Assembly (NCBI RefSeq): GCF_030160275.1
Contig: NZ_BSOA01000003.1
Coordinates: 124,001-188,000 of the forward strand
Length of the DNA stretch: 64,000 nt
Source of the DNA: Dyella flagellata
Lineage (GTDB): Bacteria; Pseudomonadota; Gammaproteobacteria; Xanthomonadales; Rhodanobacteraceae
Direction of reading: 5' to 3'
Shown: positions 26,632 to 35,443 of the stretch, piece by piece
How the letters are laid out: each line of letters begins with the position of its first letter
How positions within the stretch are numbered: the first letter of the stretch is position 1
The notes under the pieces: model-generated
Database searches by the model: none
The model's input: the letters and a program-made list of their open reading frames with translations, nothing else
Told to the model about the DNA's origin: nothing
Program-made: the position numbers and the translations under genes

Positions 26632-28062
26632 TCAGCCCTGGCGGCGAAGTTCAGCCCTCATGAATAAGTTATCCGGTCGCACTGATACAACCGCTCGTCG
26701 CCGGACCTGACGACCGGGAACCACACGAGGTCGCCACTGGGCCAAAATCGCTACCAGCGCAATGGTGATTTCACTGATCGCAAAGCGATCACCCATGCAT
26801 CGGTGGGCGCCGAATCCAAAGGGAATGAATGTGTGGTTGATATCCTCAGCCCCGGACTTCCAACGGTCGGGGACGAATCGATCAGGATCAGGGAAGTACC
26901 GCGGATCTCGACCGATGATGTGAGGACTAACCATGACATGGGCGCCCGCTGGTAGCCGGAATTTCCCGAACGTGACGGGCCGTCGCGTGCGCCTGGTGAT
27001 GGCAAGATTGCCGTATTTTCGCAGTATTTCGGTGATTACAGTGCTCAGAAACGGCAAATTTGGTACGGCATCGTAATCAAGGCTGCCTCCTGCGATCAGC
27101 TCATCGATTTCCTGGTAGACCCGTTCCGCAACATCCGGATTCGCATCGAACTCGTAAAATGCCCAGGCAATTTGTTTTCCTGTGTTATTCGCGCCGGCAG
27201 CGACGAGGTCCACCACCATATCCAGCAGTTGCAAATCCGACAAAGCTTCTCCGTTTGCCTTATTGGCAGATTGCAGCATCGATAGCATGTCGTCCCGCTC
27301 AAATTCCTGCTGACGATGAAGGCGGATAGCAGCTTCCAACGCGGATCGAAGCACACGACCGGCCTTTGCTGCTGCACGATCGCCCGGCAAGGGCACCAGC
27401 CTCCACCACTGCTCCGGCCGCGGGTTTCTCAGGGAAACGGACTCAGCCAGGGCAGGCAATGTCTGCATGATCGTGGCCGCCACGTCCTCGCCAATTTCGT
27501 TGGAGAACATGCTCTTTGACATGATCCTGGCGACCAGATAGTCCGTCATCTGGCATACGTCAATGACTTGTCCTGGCTGCCAGGCTCCGACAACCGCCTT
27601 CGCCTCCTGCCACGTCAGGCGAATTGTGGTGCTTCGCATCGCACGACCAAACGCCGGTTGCGCGCGCCGCCGATACCACAAGTGCTCGTCACCGGAGGTG
27701 GTTTCCACGCTTGTTCCAAACACCGGCTTGAGCAGATCGGCAAACATGCCCTGCGAAACGACATCTACGTCGGCAAGCTGACGGATCAATGCCTGATTGG
27801 AAATGACATAGACAGGCAACCTGCCCAGACGAATCTCGACCACGTCATCCAGCCTTGCCAGCATGGACAGGAATTGAAGCGGCTTCCGGGCCAGAACCGC
27901 GCCGTGGCCGACAATTGGCAAGGCGCCGGGTGCCAAAGGAATACCAACTGCCGTCGCTTTTCCAGGCGGCAATTGCTCTGCGGGCTTGGCTGTACCCCGG
28001 ACCGTTGTTGCGCTGCCATGCTGACAATCTACTTCGCACTTGGCTTCATGACGTCCAATCAT
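26632..28062 (-). CDS. Cytochrome P450
   Basis: The protein is 476 aa. The K-helix ExxR (EILR) is present. So is the heme-binding FGFGAHRCMG (Cys about 422), matching FxxGxxxCxG. The meander region PDRFVPDRW is clear. The I-helix reads VAAGANNTG, so the usual acid of the acid-threonine pair (D/E before T) is Asn. No reductase domain or ferredoxin is encoded nearby, so redox partners come from elsewhere. It is the last gene of a three-gene operon, with an AAAGGAG ribosome site and 15 bp after the acetyltransferase. Codon use is less GC-biased than in surrounding genes. The substrate is unknown. Confidence 0.92.
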   Translation of the reverse strand: MIGRHEAKCEVDCQHGSATTVRGTAKPAEQLPPGKATAVGIPLAPGALPIVGHGAVLARKPLQFLSMLARLDDVVEIRLGRLPVYVISNQALIRQLADVDVVSQGMFADLLKPVFGTSVETTSGDEHLWYRRRAQPAFGRAMRSTTIRLTWQEAKAVVGAWQPGQVIDVCQMTDYLVARIMSKSMFSNEIGEDVAATIMQTLPALAESVSLRNPRPEQWWRLVPLPGDRAAAKAGRVLRSALEAAIRLHRQQEFERDDMLSMLQSANKANGEALSDLQLLDMVVDLVAAGANNTGKQIAWAFYEFDANPDVAERVYQEIDELIAGGSLDYDAVPNLPFLSTVITEILRKYGNLAITRRTRRPVTFGKFRLPAGAHVMVSPHIIGRDPRYFPDPDRFVPDRWKSGAEDINHTFIPFGFGAHRCMGDRFAISEITIALVAILAQWRPRVVPGRQVRRRAVVSVRPDNLFMRAELRRQG

Positions 28063-28077
28063 TGCGTCGAACTCCTT

Positions 28078-28713
28078 TCATTGAGCGATGGCACTTTCCA
28101 CAGATACTTTGGCCGGACGCCAAATCGGGTGGAGCATCAAGTCGCTGTCCGGCAACGGGAGAGGATGGCCTACCAGCGAAAATCCAATACGCGTCCATAG
28201 TCTTGCGTTGTTTTCGTTTCCAGCTTCCGCATACATCGGCAAATTTTGTTCGTCTATCAGATCAAACACTGCGTGCACCAGTCGCGCACCTAGCCCCAGA
28301 TTCTGATGACTCGGCATAACACCAGTAAAGACCGAATACATGTGATTGGGCGAGTTTGGATGGTGCTCAGCCATGACTTGGTTCATGGCCGATACGCGAA
28401 CGAAGTGAGGGCCGCACATCTTCTCTAGCTTGGCATCGAATTCGATATCGCTTTCGAGCCGCCTCAACGCATCTAACGGCATTCCGATGGTCGCAGCAAC
28501 TACATCGCCGGCAATGAAAACATATCCATGTTTGAGGCAATAGTCTGTGTAGCAGGAAAAATAGCCACTAGCGTACCGATGATAGGTGGCCGGATTGTCG
28601 AATATCCAGCAATTGATCGGATCAGCTGAAAAACCCTCGGTCAGCGCGGCGACAACCCCATCGCGATCGGCCTGCGTGGCCCGCCTGATGACTAGCTCTG
28701 TAGCTGCGTTCAT
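28078..28713 (-). CDS. GNAT-family N-acetyltransferase
   Basis: The protein is about 211 aa with the GNAT fold. It starts VIRRATQADRDGVVAALTEGF, has acetyl-CoA motif A around GVMPSHQNLGLGARLV and motif B with EAGNENNARLWTRIGFSLVG. ATG 28713 has a strong GGAGGG site and is chosen over 28749. It lies between a PLP decarboxylase and a P450 in one operon, so the decarboxylase's amine product is a plausible acetyl acceptor. Acetylation of that amine is inference from context only. Confidence 0.85.
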   Translation of the reverse strand: MNAATELVIRRATQADRDGVVAALTEGFSADPINCWIFDNPATYHRYASGYFSCYTDYCLKHGYVFIAGDVVAATIGMPLDALRRLESDIEFDAKLEKMCGPHFVRVSAMNQVMAEHHPNSPNHMYSVFTGVMPSHQNLGLGARLVHAVFDLIDEQNLPMYAEAGNENNARLWTRIGFSLVGHPLPLPDSDLMLHPIWRPAKVSVESAIAQ

Positions 28714-28789
28714 CTCTTTACCCTCCGTTGCTGGCGAAACTGCATCCAAGTAAGAATAGGTACGATGATTTTGCTGCGACTTTCGCGCA

Positions 28790-30361
28790 CTATCGGTAGA
28801 TGTCGCGCACTACCTGCAGGGTTTGCAAGTCGGGATCGGCGACATAGGCGATTCTTGTTTTGGTGGCCGCTACGTTGCGCAGTGTTGCGAGCGTATCTGC
28901 CGTAATTCGTTCCCCAGGCAGCAATACCGGGATGCCGGGCGGATAGGGAGTAACGGCCTCAGTGCTGATCCGATGCAACGCTTGTTCGAGCGGCACAGTT
29001 TCATGCGAGGCGAAGAAAGCCTCCCGGGGCGACAAAGCCTGGGTCGGTACTGGCAAGCTCCATGCCGCAGAAACTTCTACAGCACGAGGTTTGTGCTGTT
29101 GATGCGCCACCGCGGCGAGCAAACCTGCTTTCAGCACCTGCAGGCTATCGGGTCCATCCATGAGACTGACGAGCGCCACAAGCATGTCTTTGTTCGCCAT
29201 AGCGAGCGGCATTCCGCGAGCAATCAGCTCACGTTCAATGTCGAGGCCGGCGTACCCGGATGCCGCCGTCTGCAAGACCAGCTTGGCTGGATCAAAGCGG
29301 CCGGTGGGGAAATCTTCGGGGGATGGCCCGGTCAGCCCCACACTACGGAGTTCAGTGCGCAGACTAGCGACCCGCTCAGCAAGCTCAGTGAGCATGGTGC
29401 TTGCCAAGCCACTTGCAAGCAATGCCCGAGAGGAGTCGATGCTGGCAAGGATCGCTCCCGACGGACTGGTGGTATGGCTGGCCTCAAAGGCACGATCAAA
29501 ACGAACGCGGTTCAGCAGGTCGCACCGGGCGAGCACCATGGCGCCCTGGCTGAAAGTAGGTAAGGTCTTGTGCAGGCTGATGACCATCGCGTCGGCGCCC
29601 GCGGAGAGCGCATGGGCGGGATAGCCTGGCGCAAACCCGAAATGCGCACCCCAGGCTTGATCGACGATTACCGGCACATTGCGCGCATGAGCGATCCTGA
29701 CGATTGCTGCGAGGTCGGAGACGGTGCCGACATAACTGGGTTCAACACAGAAGACAGCAACCGCATCGCGATGGTCTCTCAACGCTTGCTCAAGCGCCGA
29801 GAGAGACAGCTGCGAAGGGATACCGAATCGAGCGTCAATCTCGGTAGGCAGCCAAACGGGGCGTAGACCTGCAAGCACCAGTCCAAGCAGCACGCTGCGA
29901 TGGGCTGTGCGCGAGACCAATACGGTATCGCCAGGCTTGCCTACAGCAAGGCAGAGCGCCTGGTTGGCGTGCGTGGAGCCTGCCACTGAGAATCGGCACC
30001 AGTCAGCCTGCCACAAGCGCGCAGCACGCCGCTCGGCGTCTTTCAGCAAGCCCGCTTCAAGCCGCATGGAGTCCAATCCACCCAGCAGCGGAACATCCGC
30101 ATCGAGAAGTCGCCCCAAATCAGGATGCAGCTCGCCGGCACGACGCTTGTGGCCTGGTGTTGTGAAGGGTGAATGGTTGGCGCTTACGAAATTTCGCCAG
30201 GCACGCAAGAGAGAGGCGTCAGCAGTCCAGTCTGACGACCAGTGCCTTACGTCACCGCCGCCCCATTCCGGCTGTCGCTCACTCGCTTCGGAGCATGGAA
30301 CGGCGATATGGCCACGCACCACCATCGCCGACGGTGGTGGGATGTCTGCAAGCTTGGTCAT
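28790..30361 (-). CDS. Orn/Lys/Arg decarboxylase-family PLP enzyme
   Basis: The 523-aa protein has the fold-type I major domain of the Orn/Lys/Arg decarboxylases. It shows SPFTTPGHKRR, VAGSTHANQA, the PLP-ring Asp in VIVDQAWGAHFGF (D234), the Schiff-base lysine in SLHKTLPTFSQG (K265) and the C-terminal TPYPPGIPVLLPGE motif. It lacks the N-terminal response-regulator-like wing of the long inducible enzymes and is closer in size to Bacillus SpeA. The product would be agmatine, cadaverine or putrescine. It is the first gene of the decarboxylase-GNAT-P450 operon, with 76 bp to the acetyltransferase. Confidence 0.88.
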   Translation of the reverse strand: MTKLADIPPPSAMVVRGHIAVPCSEASERQPEWGGGDVRHWSSDWTADASLLRAWRNFVSANHSPFTTPGHKRRAGELHPDLGRLLDADVPLLGGLDSMRLEAGLLKDAERRAARLWQADWCRFSVAGSTHANQALCLAVGKPGDTVLVSRTAHRSVLLGLVLAGLRPVWLPTEIDARFGIPSQLSLSALEQALRDHRDAVAVFCVEPSYVGTVSDLAAIVRIAHARNVPVIVDQAWGAHFGFAPGYPAHALSAGADAMVISLHKTLPTFSQGAMVLARCDLLNRVRFDRAFEASHTTSPSGAILASIDSSRALLASGLASTMLTELAERVASLRTELRSVGLTGPSPEDFPTGRFDPAKLVLQTAASGYAGLDIERELIARGMPLAMANKDMLVALVSLMDGPDSLQVLKAGLLAAVAHQQHKPRAVEVSAAWSLPVPTQALSPREAFFASHETVPLEQALHRISTEAVTPYPPGIPVLLPGERITADTLATLRNVAATKTRIAYVADPDLQTLQVVRDIYR

Positions 30362-31267
30362 GACAGCTCAACCTCGTCGATGAGGATCGGAAAGAGCGTC
30401 GCAGATGGTTCAATCGCAAAGCATTGACAGCAGACAGCGGGCATCCAGGTACTCGGATGCGTTCAAGGCAGCATTCTCACTCTCTCAGCAAATACTAGCT
30501 CGCAGCCGATAGACGACCTATTTGATGCAATGTCGGGAAGCGGAGTGAAGACAGGGTCGCCCTATGAAGTACTTCTCAATAGTTCCGCAGTGTTCCTAAT
30601 GGATGACGCTGTTGCGAAACTCAATGATCTTCATTAAATGAAGCATACCAAGTAGAAATAACAGATATGTTTCGAAGCAGCTTCAGCTATATCTCATTAC
30701 GTCGCGTATCAGTTTCCAACGTTACCTTTTCTTTCTGCGTTGACAACAAACACCCTCGTCGTGCCAAGCTGTCGGCACAACGATTCATAGATTTCTCTGG
30801 CAGTCAATTTCAACCATGCAAACGGCATGACGCCCGAGCCGTTTTCAGCGTGATCGACGTATCTAATAGCACGCCATTTACCAGCAAAAACGAGACTCTT
30901 ATCGCAATTACCACCCACGCATTGCGTCGCGCACAAGTGTTTCAAACCACTTCGATTCGAAAGCGGAGAACGAAAGCATCAAATCGAACCCCATGCCACG
31001 CGCTCCAAAGACACCGTTGTCTTCAACAAGAACCACCGCATCCGAATTGAACAATAAGTCACGCGCAGCAATCGTCGCAGTGTCGCCGCGACTACGCCAA
31101 TACCTGATTTAGGGCAGAACCTTAGCTAAAAAACGGGTAGCCTCACGAAAAATACGTTTAGCGCAAGGTGTGCAAAGCACGACTTAGCAATCAACTGGAT
31201 GCCAGGGCGTCATTCCGGATAGCCGAACAGACTTTCCACTTCCCTCCCGGAACTGCCGCGGGATTCG
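30362..31267. other. AT-richer 0.9-kb stretch with no convincing gene
   Basis: This gap between the decarboxylase and LacI genes is visibly lower in GC than its surroundings. A 70-codon open stretch on the + strand (30428-30637) ends in a plausible protein-like tail (SPYEVLLNSSAVFLMDDAVA) but has no early start codon or ribosome site, so it may be a decayed gene end. A 78-aa minus-strand ORF (30709-30945) has no recognisable family. The stretch probably holds the decarboxylase promoter plus debris of past transfer. Confidence 0.5.
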
Positions 31268-32332
31268 TCAGGAGCGAGACGGTCGCGGCGGTTTGCGCAG
31301 TTTGCGCGACGCGGCCCCGGCAGCGGCCTTTCCCCCGCAAGATTCGCGGATGACTATGTCGCATCCCAGCGTTTGGACCGACGCCGGCGTCTTGTCAGTC
31401 CGATTGAGCAAGGCCGCGAGGCGCTCCAGCGCGAGACGGCCGAGATCGGCGATGCGCACCTGCACCGTGCTCAGCGGTGGCGTGAGATAACGCGACACCA
31501 GGATGTCGTCGAAGCCGGCCAGCGCGATGTCCCCCGGCACCGCGAGGCCAGCCTCCCTGAAAGCGCGCAGGCAGCCGATCGCCATCATGTCGTTGGCCGC
31601 GAACACCGCTTGCGGGCGCGGCTTTTTAGCCAGCATCTGCTGCCCCGCGCGATAGCCCGATTCTTCGCTGAAATTGCCGTCGAACAGGGTGAGCGGTGCG
31701 TCTGGCGCATGCCTGGCCATGGCGGTGCGATAGCCCTTCTCGCGCTGCTGTGCGTTGTAGTTGGTCTTGGGACCACCGATGAAGGCGACTTGCTGGTGTC
31801 CTGCTTCGATCAAATGCCCCACCATGGCGATCGCGCCTGCGCGGTTGTCGATGTTCAGTACCGGGTAACGCGCGCTTTTCACCGGACTGTCCAGCAGCAC
31901 CGCGGGCAGCTTGTCGGGCAAGTTTTCTTCGAGGAAGGCCGCGTCGACGTGTTCGGACAGGATCAGCATGCCATCCACACGTCCGCGCATCGCACGCATC
32001 GCGGCGGCGGCATCCTCGATACCGTCATGCGTGCTCGATAGCAGCAGGTGCAGGCCTTGGGCGCGCGCAGCCAGTTCGATACCACGTATCAGCTCGGAAA
32101 AGAACTCGCCATGCAGATCCGGCAGCACGGCGCCGATGGTATGCGTGCGTCCGGTGATCAAGCTGCGCGCCGCGTTGTCCGGCACGTAATTGAGGCGCGC
32201 GGCCACTTCGCGCACGATCTTTTGCGTCACGGGAGTTACCCCGCCCAGCCCATTGAGCACACGAGAAACCGAAGCGACCGAGACCTTGGCCTCGCGCGCA
32301 ACGTCCTTGATGGTTGCGTTTTTGGTCGTCAT
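31268..32332 (-). CDS. LacI-family transcriptional regulator
   Basis: The protein is about 354 aa. An N-terminal LacI HTH and hinge (ATIKDVAREAKVSVASVSRVLNGLGGVTP, residues about 5-55) precedes a periplasmic-binding-protein-like sugar sensor domain with LLDSPV...VLNIDNRAGA and FAANDMMAIG. ATG 32332 has an AAAGGAAC site. The longer ORF to 32581 is rejected because the HTH should be at the N-terminus. No sugar catabolic gene is adjacent, so its target is unknown. Three TGTAAA repeats just upstream suggest autoregulation. Confidence 0.92.
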   Translation of the reverse strand: MTTKNATIKDVAREAKVSVASVSRVLNGLGGVTPVTQKIVREVAARLNYVPDNAARSLITGRTHTIGAVLPDLHGEFFSELIRGIELAARAQGLHLLLSSTHDGIEDAAAAMRAMRGRVDGMLILSEHVDAAFLEENLPDKLPAVLLDSPVKSARYPVLNIDNRAGAIAMVGHLIEAGHQQVAFIGGPKTNYNAQQREKGYRTAMARHAPDAPLTLFDGNFSEESGYRAGQQMLAKKPRPQAVFAANDMMAIGCLRAFREAGLAVPGDIALAGFDDILVSRYLTPPLSTVQVRIADLGRLALERLAALLNRTDKTPASVQTLGCDIVIRESCGGKAAAGAASRKLRKPPRPSRS

Positions 32333-32374
32333 CGTAGCGTTCCTTTGCGCGACGGATGTGCGCGGCAACACCAA

Positions 32375-32403
32375 TGTAAACGAAGCTGTAAAGGCGCTGT
32401 AAA
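32375..32403. promoter_or_regulatory. Three phased TGTAAA repeats upstream of the LacI regulator
   Basis: TGTAAA occurs at 32375-32380, 32387-32392 and 32398-32403, spaced 12 and 11 bp (about one helical turn), 43-71 bp upstream of the lacI-family start. They are direct repeats, unlike the usual palindromic LacI operator. Confidence 0.4.
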
Positions 32404-32581
32404 GACGCGTGGCGGCCCAGCTGCGCTGCGCCGCAATAGTGGCCAGGACGTTTAAATCCGATAAATTCTTCCGATTCGCGTCAGCTGACAGACTTCGGAC
32501 CATCCGGACGGCGCCGCGGCGCAGCATCGATTCATGACGGCCGATACGCCTACGGACTCTGCTGCATGATGAATGGGTCAA

Positions 32582-32947
32582 TTAAAGGCGATCGCGCCCT
32601 GTCTGCTGGTCACGGCGACGAGCGCCGTCACAGCCGTGACAGCGCTTGTAGATTTCTATGACGGCGCGAATGGCCTCTTCGAAATGGCGCAAGGTAGCTG
32701 CACACGTCGAGACACTGTGCCGTCGTAAATCCTCTTCAGCGTGCTCGCAAAGAACCGCCGTCTCTGTTTCACCGAAAACGATCAAGGCACCCCGCAGGGC
32801 GTGCAGCCGTCTGAACAGACTGTCTTTATCCCTACTGCGCTGGGCACGTCGTATGACCTTCAGATCAGCTTCGCAGCCGCTGATGAAGATTTCACGGGCT
32901 TCCGCTGAGTGGATCAAGGAACTCCGATGGGCTGGAACGGGACGCAT
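32582..32947 (-). CDS. Histidine phosphotransfer (Hpt) domain protein
   Basis: The 121-aa protein is almost entirely one Hpt four-helix bundle. The phosphorylatable His lies in RLHALRGALIVFG (HxLxG, about residue 48), preceded by LKVIRRAQRSRDKDSLF and followed by a second helical pair. It probably relays phosphate between the hybrid kinase (35.4-37.6 kb), which lacks its own Hpt, and the response regulators at 33.2 and 34.6 kb. In BvgS and EvgS this module is fused to the kinase. No strong ribosome site was seen, so the start is uncertain. Confidence 0.78.
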   Translation of the reverse strand: MRPVPAHRSSLIHSAEAREIFISGCEADLKVIRRAQRSRDKDSLFRRLHALRGALIVFGETETAVLCEHAEEDLRRHSVSTCAATLRHFEEAIRAVIEIYKRCHGCDGARRRDQQTGRDRL

Positions 32948-33025
32948 GTGGGCGGCGATGACGCAAGCTTGGGGTGAGTACCCACAGTGTGGCCGTGCCC
33001 AAGAAGATAAGGGATAACAATAGTT

Positions 33026-33235
33026 TTAAATTTGAAGGTTTGACCGCCTGATCGCCGTGACTCGGTAGCCCGCATGGATTCGCCAAGCGGCTAAAGATAA
33101 CGCGGCGATCACTGCTTTGAAGTCCTTGAGATTGCTCTGCATCAGCGCCAGCCCCAGCGGCATGCCCTGGGTTTCCGAGGGCCAGGCCATTAGCAGAGCA
33201 GCCGATCGGTCAGCCGCGTCTGCAAGTCGACTCAT
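33026..33235 (-). CDS. Small ORF coupled to the upstream response regulator
   Basis: A 69-aa ORF whose ATG overlaps the response regulator's stop (TGATG), a typical translational-coupling arrangement. The product (MSRLADAADRSAALLMAW...) has a moderately hydrophobic middle and a basic tail, with no family I recognise. It sits between the regulator and the Hpt gene on the same strand. It may be a real small protein or a chance frame. Confidence 0.35.
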   Translation of the reverse strand: MSRLADAADRSAALLMAWPSETQGMPLGLALMQSNLKDFKAVIAALSLAAWRIHAGYRVTAIRRSNLQI

Positions 33236-34476
33236 CAGCGGCCCAGCATCTTATGGATCTTGAATAGCTCGTTGTTGGTGTGGATACCCAGTTTGCGGAA
33301 CGCGGCATGCTTCTGCGCACTGATGGTGGTGACCTCACGGGAGAACTTCTTTGCAATTTGCGTGACGGACATGCCGTCGAGGAGACAGCGCAACACTTCG
33401 CGCTCCCGTGGGGAAAGCCGGGCATAGCCCAGCAGCTCGTTGCCAGCCTCCACGCCGGCTGGGGCGGGCGCTTCGATCGCCTGGAGCAGCTCAGGGCAGA
33501 GATAGGTACGTCCTTTGGCGACGGTTCGTATGGCCAGGAACAAATCCGAAGAGTCCTGCTTTTTGCAGACGAAACCGTGGGCGCCGGCCCGCATCGCCAA
33601 GGACGCCGTGCCCGCATCTTCATCGGCCGACATCATCAGGATCCGCGCATGCGGAGCGTGCTGTTTCAAGCGCCTGATCAGGTTCAGGCCATCGATATCC
33701 GCCCGCCCGAGGGCATAGTCGCAGAGGATCACGTCCGCGCAAATCTGCTTCAGCGCCGCAAACAGCTCCGCGCTCGTGCGAAAGCTGCCCACCACGTCAA
33801 GCGAATACTGCTGCCTGAGCAGGAACTCCAGGGCATGGCGCATCACTTCGTGATCGTCCAGCAGCATTACGCGCAAACGCGCCAGCTCTACGCGATCCTG
33901 GATTTGCATCACCCGCCCAAACGCGCGGGCATCTTCGGCAAAGCTGAGTCGGCATGCTTGATCGATGCGCCCGGGTGCCGGAATCGGCTCGGCCTGCTCC
34001 CCGCTGGACGGCCACGGGTGCTCAAACCACCTCTGCAGCACGGCTTGCAGATCTTGAGCACGCACCGGCTTTTTCAGCACAGCATCCACGCATCTTTGCC
34101 CGTGCGCGGCATCGGCAACGTCGCACAGGGCGATGATGGGTCTGCGCGGCACACCCTGCTCTGCTTCCCACCGCCGAATGCGCCGCGCGGTTTCGTAGCC
34201 ATCCATGCCTGGCCCATGGCAGTTGATTAGAATCAAGGCGGGCGTACTCCACGCGATCGCCTGCAACGACGCAAAGATATCGTCGACGGCTAGCGCAGCC
34301 GCACCGAAGCTCTTGAGCCGCTCGACCAGCTCGAAGCGGCGCCGGGGCTGGTCGTCCACCACCAGGATGCGCGCACATGCTTGAGCTGACGCCGCGTGCA
34401 CGTAGTACAACTCGGACGGCTCCCTCACCATCCAGGCCGACGAGGCAAGACCTAAAGGAAGCGGACAGGTGCGCAT
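33235..34476 (-). CDS. Double-receiver LuxR-type response regulator
   Basis: The protein is 413 aa with two receiver domains and a C-terminal LuxR/NarL HTH (LSPREREVLRCLLDGMSVTQIAKKFSREVTTISAQK). The second receiver (about 200-320) looks functional (LLDDHE, phosphoacceptor Asp in VILCDYAL, MSADED, Lys in FVCKKQ) and resembles BvgA. In the first receiver (about 35-155) the acceptor position reads LILINCHGPGMDG, with Asn where Asp is expected. It is therefore probably a pseudo-receiver. Output domain and second receiver are close paralogs of the regulator at 34559. Start codon uncertain. Confidence 0.88.
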   Translation of the reverse strand: MRTCPLPLGLASSAWMVREPSELYYVHAASAQACARILVVDDQPRRRFELVERLKSFGAAALAVDDIFASLQAIAWSTPALILINCHGPGMDGYETARRIRRWEAEQGVPRRPIIALCDVADAAHGQRCVDAVLKKPVRAQDLQAVLQRWFEHPWPSSGEQAEPIPAPGRIDQACRLSFAEDARAFGRVMQIQDRVELARLRVMLLDDHEVMRHALEFLLRQQYSLDVVGSFRTSAELFAALKQICADVILCDYALGRADIDGLNLIRRLKQHAPHARILMMSADEDAGTASLAMRAGAHGFVCKKQDSSDLFLAIRTVAKGRTYLCPELLQAIEAPAPAGVEAGNELLGYARLSPREREVLRCLLDGMSVTQIAKKFSREVTTISAQKHAAFRKLGIHTNNELFKIHKMLGR

Positions 34477-34558
34477 GGGGGAACCATCCGTCTCAGGGCA
34501 TTGGAAACATTAACTACTCGCCCTGCGTCTCGTGGACTGAGACCTGCGTATTCGCGGA

Positions 34559-35224
34559 TCAGCCGCGCAGCTGGTGCCAGATCTTGAATAGCTCATTGTT
34601 GGTGCGTATGCCCAACTTGCGGAACGCGGAATTCTTCTGGGCACTGATGGTGGTGATCTGTCTGGAAAACTTGTTCGCGATGCTTGAGATCGACATGCCG
34701 TCGAGCACACAGCGCAACACCTCCCGTTCCCGTGGAGAAAGCTTGGCACAGTCCAGCAATTCATCACTTGCCTCCTCGTCGGACGACGCAGCCGGGCTGA
34801 CGGCTTCGGCCTGCGCGCCAGCTGGGTAGACACGGCCGGCGGCGACGGCACGTATGGCTATGGCCACCTCCGCCAGGCTCTGGCTTTTGCCGATGAAGCC
34901 ATGCGCCCCGGAGCGCATTGCCATGGCTACCGTGCCTGGATTGCAATGGCTCGACATGACCAGGATGCGCGCCTGTGGGAAGTGCTGCTTCAGGGAGCGG
35001 ATCAGGCGATGGCCATCGACATCTCCCTTCGCCAAGGCATAGTCGGTAACGACCACATCCGCATGGATGGTATTTTGCACCGCGAACAGTTCCTGGCCGT
35101 TGCGGAAGCTGCCCACCACGTCGAACGAATACTCCCGCTTGAGCAGCAGTTCCAGGCCACGAAGCATCACCGGGTGATCATCGACCAGTATCACGCGCAC
35201 GCGCGCTTCCGTTGATTCGGACAT
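34559..35224 (-). CDS. BvgA/EvgA-like response regulator (NarL/FixJ)
   Basis: The protein is 221 aa: a receiver domain (VILVDDHPVMLRGLELLLKRE, acceptor Asp in VVVTDYALAKGDVDG, GFIGKSQ) and a LuxR HTH (KLSPREREVLRCVLDGMSISSIANKF). It is divergent from the BvgS-like kinase gene and so is probably its cognate regulator. A GAGGAG ribosome site precedes the ATG. The HTH differs from that of the adjacent double-receiver regulator at only a few residues, which suggests overlapping DNA targets. Confidence 0.92.
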   Translation of the reverse strand: MSESTEARVRVILVDDHPVMLRGLELLLKREYSFDVVGSFRNGQELFAVQNTIHADVVVTDYALAKGDVDGHRLIRSLKQHFPQARILVMSSHCNPGTVAMAMRSGAHGFIGKSQSLAEVAIAIRAVAAGRVYPAGAQAEAVSPAASSDEEASDELLDCAKLSPREREVLRCVLDGMSISSIANKFSRQITTISAQKNSAFRKLGIRTNNELFKIWHQLRG

Positions 35225-35443
35225 TGACTGCTCCTCTCGGCAACCGCGCGCATCCCGTCTCCCTTTCGAGTTGAATCCGACCGAATAGCCATGCGCTCCG
35301 TGAGTACTGCTGCAGGCGCTGGCAAAGCTAACAAAAGCCCAGGCCAGCGGAAGCTTTTCGCCAGGATTTTCGGATTACTACTAGGCGCATGCGAACGACG
35401 CTGGACGATACTTTGCGGGCTCGCCAGCACCTCTCCCCACGCC

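Noticed and set aside
30709-30945. 78-aa minus-strand frame in the AT-richer stretch
   Set aside because: No ribosome site, no recognisable family and no conserved neighbour. It cannot be separated from chance.
32892-33086. 64-aa minus-strand frame with a hydrophobic stretch between the Hpt and small-ORF genes
   Set aside because: It overlaps the start of the Hpt gene and the end of the coupled small ORF, with no ribosome site or family.
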